Below, one piece after another: positions 52,788 through 58,200 of a stretch of 58,200 bases of DNA; positions within the stretch are counted from its first letter, which is position 1; every line of letters starts with the position of its first letter. The notes below the pieces were generated by a model, which was not told where the DNA came from, searched no databases, and saw only the letters and a list, made by a program, of their open reading frames with translations. Source of the DNA: Paenimyroides marinum (GTDB lineage Bacteria > Bacteroidota > Bacteroidia > Flavobacteriales > Flavobacteriaceae); the NCBI RefSeq assembly GCF_900108395.1, contig NZ_FNXE01000018.1:1-58200 (forward strand), written 5' to 3'. Both the position numbers and the translations under genes were made by a program.

Positions 52788-55700
52788 ATGAAAAAACTGT
52801 TACCTGTTTTTGCTTTGTTGGGAAGCATTGCCGTAAATGCACAGACGAAAGACGTTCAATTGCAATGGAGCGAGCAAAATTTGACGATAAGTAATGCCAG
52901 AAATTTTTTCTTGCCAAGTTTTCAAACGGACTATTTTAGTTATAATTCTGGTGAGAAAATCATTGAGGCAAAAGTACTCATTAATAACATTCAAGGAAAC
53001 CAAGTACGCATAGTTTCACAAAATATGCAAGCCATAGATCTTTCTAAGTATAAAGATATCAATACCAGAAATATTCCATCGGCAATAGATCCTAAAATAA
53101 GTATATATACGACTAAAGGCGTTAAATCTGCTATTGTAACGTTTAATCCCATTGTTAAAACAGCTAGCGGATACAGTAAAGTAACCAATATTGTGTTCGA
53201 GGTTTTTGGTGCGGCAAGTGGTAATGCAGGCAAAAGAGAACGGACTTTTACTGTTGAAAATTCTGTTTTAGCACAAGGAAACTGGTTCCGCTTTAAAGTA
53301 GATGAAACCGGTGTGTACCGATTAGATAAAAACTTTTTAACAAAATTAGGAGTTCCGGCTGATGTAGATCCACGCACTATTAAAATATATGGATACGGTG
53401 GTGATATGTTGCCATTGGCAAATGCTAAAAATGAATATTTTGATTTACCAGAGGTGGCTATTCAGTTTCAAGGAGAACAAGACGGCGTACTCAATGATAA
53501 TGATTATGCGCTTTTTTACGCTGTGGGAACAAAAGGATGGAGCGATGAAAATGCTACTCATTTAAATTTATATAGTAATGACGCGTATTATTATGTAACG
53601 TATGGTGGGTCTTCAGGTAAGCGTATGCAGACTTATACAGAACCTTCGGGAGCGGCAACAGTTACTTATACCGATTATATTGCAAGAGTATTCGATGAAA
53701 AAAATTTAGAAAACATCGTTCAATTAAGCCGTAAAACGTTTGGTGAAAATTATGGTCAAAGTTTTGATAAACAGGTGGTATTGCAAACACCTATGTTAAA
53801 TTCATCAAAACAAGCGACGATTGGTATAAATGTAGCGGCAATTTCTCAAAATTCGACTTCTTTTAATGTTTCGTTAAATAATCAACCAATCGGAACGCAA
53901 ACAGTTCAAGCAAAAACAGATAACATTCTGGCAAACGAAGCGTATTTTTCAAACCAAAGAAATTTAAGTAGCGAAACCAATAGCTTTACTATTACATTTA
54001 ATAACAACGGTGTTCCATCAGCACGTGGCTTTTTAGATTTTGTTGCCATAGATTATTACAAACATTTAGCTGGTTATAACAAGCAGTTTAAGTTTAGTTT
54101 TACCGATGCTGTTGCCGAAGTTGGCGTGGGAGCTTTTCAAATAAACAATGCACAATCTATTTCACAGGTTTGGGATGTTACCGATCGGTACAATGCCGTT
54201 TATAAAACCAATAACGCTGCAAACATCAACTTAAAAATGCCTTTGGGTGAGTTAAGAGAATATGTAGCTGTTGATCAAAATGATATCTATACACCAATAG
54301 AAGTAAGTAATTCTAAAGTTACCAATCAAAATTTAAAAGGAACCGTTTTAGCCAATGGTAATGTAGATTACCTCATTATCACTAACAATGAATTGATTTC
54401 AGCAGCAAACCGCTTGGCTAATCTGCATAAAACAAAAAGTAATCTAAATGTAAAAGTGGTGCCGCTTGATGCTATTTATAACGAGTTTTCTTCAGGGCAG
54501 CAAGATATAGTTGCTATTCGTAATTTTATCCGTTATGTTTATTTTGCGGGAAATCAAACGTTGAAATACGTTAATTTATTTGGTGATGCGTCAACCGATT
54601 ATTTTGATGCATCGTCTAACATCGTTCCAATATTTCATTATCTCGATAATACTTTGTCTTCTTCTTCAAGAAATTTTAATGACTGGAGCACCTTTGCAAC
54701 AGATGACTTTTATGCCTTGTTAGATGAAAGTGAGGGTGTATTTACAAATGAAACCTACAGAGGAATTGATGTAACAATAGGAAGAATGCCTGTAAAAACC
54801 ACGCAAGAAGCCAATGCAATGGTTAGTAAAGTAGAACAATATTTAAGCAACGAAAATGCAGGTAGGTGGAAAAATGTATATACTGCTTTGGCAGATGATG
54901 TGGATGCATTGAGCGATGTAAGTTTACAAGTTGCATTAAATGAAATGGTTGACGAATTGGTTGAAAATAAACCTTATTTCAATGTCAAAAAAATAATAGC
55001 CGATTCGTATCAGCAACAAGTAGTAGCAGGTGGGCCAAGATATCCGCAGGCAAAAGAAGATTTTTTAAATGGAATCAATTCCGGAAGTTTGGTGGTAAAT
55101 TATTTGGGACACGGTGCAGAAACAGGCTTGGGAGGTGAGCGTTATTTCGAAATTCCGGATATAGAAAAATTGAATAATATAAATAAATATCCTTTATTTG
55201 CCATAATGACTTGTGATTTTACACGGTTTGATAATCCTGAACTAAAATCGGGTGGTGAATATTTGTTCCTCCGTGAAAAAGCAGGAGCTATTGGGATATT
55301 GGCAACAACACGAAAAATAGGAATAACAAGTGCAAATCAATTCACAAAAAATGTTTCCCGTTGGTTGTTTGATTACAATAATACCTTACCCGATGTTTCT
55401 ATGGCAGAGGCATTAATGTACACAAAAAATGACACAGAATATATGGTTTCCGAACAAGGTATGGTTGCTTTTGTAGGCGATCCGGCATTAAAACTGGCAA
55501 TGCCTAAACCTAATATTATCATCACGCATGTTAATGAAGAAGCTATAGAAAACTTTACCGGAAGCTTACGTGCTTTGGATCGTGTAAAACTAAAAGGTCA
55601 GGTAACAACAGAATCGGGTCAGTTAATATCAAACTTTAACGGTGATTTGGCTGTGCAAATGTTCGATAAAAATCAGGAAAGAACCACTTTGGTTAATGAT

Positions 55701-56594
55701 GGAATCGGCTCACCAATGAATTTTACAACGTTAGGCGAAACTGTTTTTAGAGGGAATGCTACGGTAACTAATGGCGTCTTTGAAATAGAATTTGTTGTTC
55801 CAAAAGATATTAAAATCGCCGTGGGCGAAGGTAAGGCAAGTTTCTACGCAGTTAAAGAGGCCACTGTTTTAGATGAATATACCGGAGCAAACACAACAAT
55901 AAAAATAGGTGGTGTAAACGAAAATGCCGCTGAAGACAATAAAGCGCCGGAAATTAAGTTATATATGAATGACGAGTCATTTATTTCGGGCGGAATTACC
56001 AATAATTCACCATTGTTCCTGGCACATTTAGAAGACGAAAACGGAATGAATACAGCCAGCGGAATTGGTCATGATATGGTAGCTATTTTAGATGGAGATG
56101 AAAACAACCCTATCGTCATGAACGAGTTCTATGAAACCGAACCAAATAATTTTACCAAAGGGTTCATAAACTATCCGTTCAGTAATTTAAAAGAAGGGTT
56201 GCATACCATTACATTTAAAGGTTGGGATGTGTACAATAATTTAGCAACTGCCACGTTAGACTTTGTAGTAGCTGCCGAAACCGGTTTACAGTTAGATAAA
56301 GTTCTTAATTATCCAAATCCTTTTGTTGATTATACCGAATTTTGGTTTCAGCATAATCGTCCGAATGAAACGTTACAGGTTCAAGTACAGATCTTAACGG
56401 TCACGGGGAAAATTGTAAAAACAATCAATCAAACAGTGGTTTCTGACGGAGTTTTGTCTAAAGAAATCAAATGGGATGGGCGCGATGATTTTGGAGACAG
56501 AATAGGTAAAGGAGTTTATATTTACCGATTAAAAGTAAAATCAACAGTATCTGGCGAACAGGCAGAAAAAATCGAAAAATTAGTAATCTTATAG
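52788..56594 (+). CDS. porU: Type IX secretion system sortase PorU
   Basis: A 1268-residue gingipain-like (C25) cysteine peptidase that removes the C-terminal signal of T9SS cargo and attaches the cargo to the cell surface. The catalytic pair is H775 (NYLGHGAETG) and C809 (FAIMTCDFTRFD); the 34-residue spacing is close to that of P. gingivalis PorU. A signal peptide opens the protein (LPVFALLGSIAVNAQ), and the last 90 residues form a FlgD-Ig-like domain (NYPNPFVDYTEFWF ... GKGVYIYRLKVKS) that holds it to PorV. Confidence 0.95.
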   Translation: MKKLLPVFALLGSIAVNAQTKDVQLQWSEQNLTISNARNFFLPSFQTDYFSYNSGEKIIEAKVLINNIQGNQVRIVSQNMQAIDLSKYKDINTRNIPSAIDPKISIYTTKGVKSAIVTFNPIVKTASGYSKVTNIVFEVFGAASGNAGKRERTFTVENSVLAQGNWFRFKVDETGVYRLDKNFLTKLGVPADVDPRTIKIYGYGGDMLPLANAKNEYFDLPEVAIQFQGEQDGVLNDNDYALFYAVGTKGWSDENATHLNLYSNDAYYYVTYGGSSGKRMQTYTEPSGAATVTYTDYIARVFDEKNLENIVQLSRKTFGENYGQSFDKQVVLQTPMLNSSKQATIGINVAAISQNSTSFNVSLNNQPIGTQTVQAKTDNILANEAYFSNQRNLSSETNSFTITFNNNGVPSARGFLDFVAIDYYKHLAGYNKQFKFSFTDAVAEVGVGAFQINNAQSISQVWDVTDRYNAVYKTNNAANINLKMPLGELREYVAVDQNDIYTPIEVSNSKVTNQNLKGTVLANGNVDYLIITNNELISAANRLANLHKTKSNLNVKVVPLDAIYNEFSSGQQDIVAIRNFIRYVYFAGNQTLKYVNLFGDASTDYFDASSNIVPIFHYLDNTLSSSSRNFNDWSTFATDDFYALLDESEGVFTNETYRGIDVTIGRMPVKTTQEANAMVSKVEQYLSNENAGRWKNVYTALADDVDALSDVSLQVALNEMVDELVENKPYFNVKKIIADSYQQQVVAGGPRYPQAKEDFLNGINSGSLVVNYLGHGAETGLGGERYFEIPDIEKLNNINKYPLFAIMTCDFTRFDNPELKSGGEYLFLREKAGAIGILATTRKIGITSANQFTKNVSRWLFDYNNTLPDVSMAEALMYTKNDTEYMVSEQGMVAFVGDPALKLAMPKPNIIITHVNEEAIENFTGSLRALDRVKLKGQVTTESGQLISNFNGDLAVQMFDKNQERTTLVNDGIGSPMNFTTLGETVFRGNATVTNGVFEIEFVVPKDIKIAVGEGKASFYAVKEATVLDEYTGANTTIKIGGVNENAAEDNKAPEIKLYMNDESFISGGITNNSPLFLAHLEDENGMNTASGIGHDMVAILDGDENNPIVMNEFYETEPNNFTKGFINYPFSNLKEGLHTITFKGWDVYNNLATATLDFVVAAETGLQLDKVLNYPNPFVDYTEFWFQHNRPNETLQVQVQILTVTGKIVKTINQTVVSDGVLSKEIKWDGRDDFGDRIGKGVYIYRLKVKSTVSGEQAEKIEKLVIL

Positions 56595-56623
56595 TTTAGT
56601 AAAAACTATTAAAAACTAATTTT

Positions 56624-56631
56624 TATATTTG
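56624..56631 (+). promoter_or_regulatory. Likely -7 box of porV
   Basis: TATATTTG matches the consensus and lies 20 bases before the porV start, so porV may be transcribed separately from porU as well as with it. Confidence 0.4.
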
Positions 56632-56651
56632 TTCAATATAATAAAACATAA

Positions 56652-57866
56652 ATGAAGAGAATTTTAATAGCGGTTGTTAGTTTGTTAGCGGTAAACAACA
56701 CATTTGCACAGCAAGTACTACCTGTTCCTGACGGGCATCCACTGGGATATAACCCTGCAATTACAACTGGTGTGTCCTTTTTAACCATTACACCCGATGC
56801 CCGTTCGGGTGCCTTAGGCGATATGGGTGTTGCAACATCGGCAGATGCGTTTTCGCAATTCTATAACCCTGCAAAATATGTATTTGCAGAAAAACAACAA
56901 GGTTTTGCATTGTCATATACGCCCTATATGTCAAAGATAGCAAGCGATATTTCGTTAATGGGTGTAAGTTATTACAACCGTATGAACGAGCGTAGTGCTG
57001 TTGGGGCAAGTTTGCGTTATTTTACGTTAGGCGAAATTAATTTAACAAATAATCAAGGCGAGTTTCAAGGTATTGAAAAACCAAACGAATTCTCTGTTGA
57101 TGTTTCTTATACTCTTAAATTAGGAGATAATTTTGGTCTGGCTGTTGCTGGTCGATACATTAGCTCTAATTTAAAATTAAGAGGAGACGGTGAAGCAAGC
57201 GCTAATACGTTTGCGGTTGATGTAGCCGGATTTTATGAAAGCGACCGTATGCAGATGGGAGATTCTGAAGGTAGGTTGCGAGCCGGTTTTAATTTCCAGA
57301 ATATGGGGCCTAAAATCAGCTATACCGGAGATGATCAAAGAGCAAGTAATATTCCAACAACCTTACGTTTAGGTTTAGGGTACGATTTTATATTAGATAA
57401 TTACAATACGGTATCTGTTTACGGAGAAACCACAAAATTGTTGGTGCCATCTAATATCCAACCTACTTTTGTTGATGCAAACGGTAACGGACAATTAGAT
57501 GCAGATGAACAATCGTCGGTTAATAATGGATTACAAGAATACCGTGATATAGGATGGTTCTCTGGTATGTTTAAATCTTTTGGTGATGCACCGGGAGGTT
57601 TCAGCGAAGAAATGCGCGAGTTTACCTGGTCTTTAGGTGCTGAATATTGGTATCAAAATTCATTTGCTTTTCGTTTAGGTTATTTTAACGAAGCAGAAGA
57701 TAAAGGTGCCAGAAAATTTGCCACTTTAGGAGCGGGCTTTAAATACAACATTGTAAATATTGATGTTTCGTATTTATTCGCAACCGGAAAAACACAAAAC
57801 CCATTAGAAAATACCTTGCGTTTTTCTTTAACGTTTAATTTTGGTAGAGATTATTTCAAAAACTAA
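56652..57866 (+). CDS. porV: Type IX secretion outer-membrane protein PorV
   Basis: A 404-residue outer-membrane barrel of the PorV/LptO family. A signal peptide (RILIAVVSLLAVNNTFAQQ) is followed by the family's start (FLTITPDARSGALGDMGVATSADAFSQFYNPAKY), and the barrel ends with RFSLTFNFGRDYF. PorV shuttles cargo from the Sov translocon to PorU, which is encoded 57 bp upstream. An IS element begins 19-22 bases after the stop codon without touching the gene. Confidence 0.96.
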   Translation: MKRILIAVVSLLAVNNTFAQQVLPVPDGHPLGYNPAITTGVSFLTITPDARSGALGDMGVATSADAFSQFYNPAKYVFAEKQQGFALSYTPYMSKIASDISLMGVSYYNRMNERSAVGASLRYFTLGEINLTNNQGEFQGIEKPNEFSVDVSYTLKLGDNFGLAVAGRYISSNLKLRGDGEASANTFAVDVAGFYESDRMQMGDSEGRLRAGFNFQNMGPKISYTGDDQRASNIPTTLRLGLGYDFILDNYNTVSVYGETTKLLVPSNIQPTFVDANGNGQLDADEQSSVNNGLQEYRDIGWFSGMFKSFGDAPGGFSEEMREFTWSLGAEYWYQNSFAFRLGYFNEAEDKGARKFATLGAGFKYNIVNIDVSYLFATGKTQNPLENTLRFSLTFNFGRDYFKN

Positions 57867-57916
57867 TTTTTAATCAATTAATATAAAAGAGGCTGTCTAA
57901 AAAGTCACAAAACGCA

Positions 57917-57947
57917 AAAATCCCGAAAATTTTCGGGATTTTTTTTG
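57917..57947. terminator. Strong palindromic terminator inside the IS end
   Basis: AATCCCGAAAA (57919-57929) and TTTTCGGGATT (57930-57940) are exact complements, flanked by A5 and an eight-T run. It would stop transcripts from porV and shield the transposase gene from outside promoters. Confidence 0.8.
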
Positions 57948-57983
57948 TGTTTATACCCTCAAAATATGTATCTTGAGCTCGTT

Positions 57984-58200
57984 ATGATAAACAAGTCAAA
58001 AATACGCTTTAAGTCGCTACCAGCCAATAGTCCAAGTCTTTTTTCTGAAGATATTTTTAATAAAATTCCTCAAAACCATCCCGTTCGATTGGTTAACGAA
58101 GTAGTCAACCAATTAAATATGGATGCTTTAATTGAGCAATACAAAGGCGGAGGCACCAGTAGTTACCACCCACGAATGTTGGTTAAAGTGTTGTTTTACG
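57984..58200 (+). CDS. IS1182-family transposase (5' part only)
   Basis: The first 72 codons are visible; the gene runs off the window. The N-terminal segment is typical of IS1182 transposases: NHPVRLVNEVVNQLNMDALIEQYKGGG, then TSSYHPRMLVKVLFY. The DDE catalytic core is not in view, so activity cannot be judged. An in-frame ATG at 57966 is an alternative start. Confidence 0.88.
   Translation, partial: MINKSKIRFKSLPANSPSLFSEDIFNKIPQNHPVRLVNEVVNQLNMDALIEQYKGGGTSSYHPRMLVKVLFY

Larger units (their letters stand above)
57885..58200 (+). mobile_element. Left end of an IS1182-type insertion sequence (cut by window edge)
   Basis: The likely terminal inverted repeat begins near 57889 (GAGGCTGTCTAAAAAGTCAC). 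A palindrome with A and T runs follows (57919-57940), then the transposase start. The right end lies outside the window, so neither the terminal repeat nor a target duplication can be confirmed. Confidence 0.7.

Noticed and set aside
1..58200. CRISPR array or phage defence cassette
   Set aside because: No regularly spaced repeats and no cas, restriction-modification or known defence genes were found; dgt alone does not establish a defence role.

Overview
The window is AT-rich and reads as a Flavobacteriaceae (Bacteroidota) chromosome. The evidence is a gldJ / porU / porV type IX secretion and gliding locus, two-part hmuTUVS / hmuRY heme uptake, a two-subunit methylmalonyl-CoA mutase, paired sucAB, and promoters of the Bacteroidota form TTG-N17..23-TAnnTTTG, often only 10 to 40 bases before the start codon. 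Several start codons below were placed by using those promoters.

Layout. 1-2550: the end of an integrated element, with a structured non-coding stretch, a small helix-turn-helix protein and a CTnDOT-like tyrosine integrase pointing away from a tRNA-Pro(TGG) gene whose 3' end faces the element. 2816-4719: trxB and an orphan ABC ATPase. 4781-8041 (minus): a coupled MFS transporter, AAA+ ATPase and dNTPase (dgt) operon. 8140-12175 (minus): sucA-sucB. 12509-14056: a small envelope protein and a polyprenyl synthetase. 14194-20481: a TetR-controlled TolC / adaptor / RND efflux operon with a clear palindromic operator. 20604-20810: CsbD. 21254-25706: udk, an FtsB-like septum protein, mutA and mutB. 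25711-25849: a small palindromic repeat (MITE-like). 25851-30395 (minus): a hypothetical gene, a membrane-anchored glutamate-synthase-like FMN protein, a thioredoxin-like protein and a long GAPDH. 30514-31905 (minus) htrA and 32025-34379 dapF / acetyltransferase / mltG diverge from a region with three TTAAC boxes phased at 10 bp. 34482-40724: a second full efflux pump led by a small exported protein. 40971-42578: an unrecognised lipoprotein and a CarboxypepD_reg-like exported protein. 42643-50054: divergent heme operons sharing one palindrome. 50232-50888: a lysozyme-fold exported protein. 50975-57866: gldJ (minus) divergent from porU and porV. 57889 to the end: the start of an IS1182-type insertion sequence.

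Most genes are ordinary core genes of the family. The less ordinary material lies in the left element, in the regulatory DNA (TetR palindrome, phased TTAAC boxes, shared heme operator, a 13-T tract inside a likely promoter spacer, a perfect 19-bp hairpin), in the MITE and IS that share terminal sequences, and in the lipoprotein / CarboxypepD pair. No wholly new defence or metabolic system can be demonstrated from sequence alone. All family calls come from reading motifs; no search was run.
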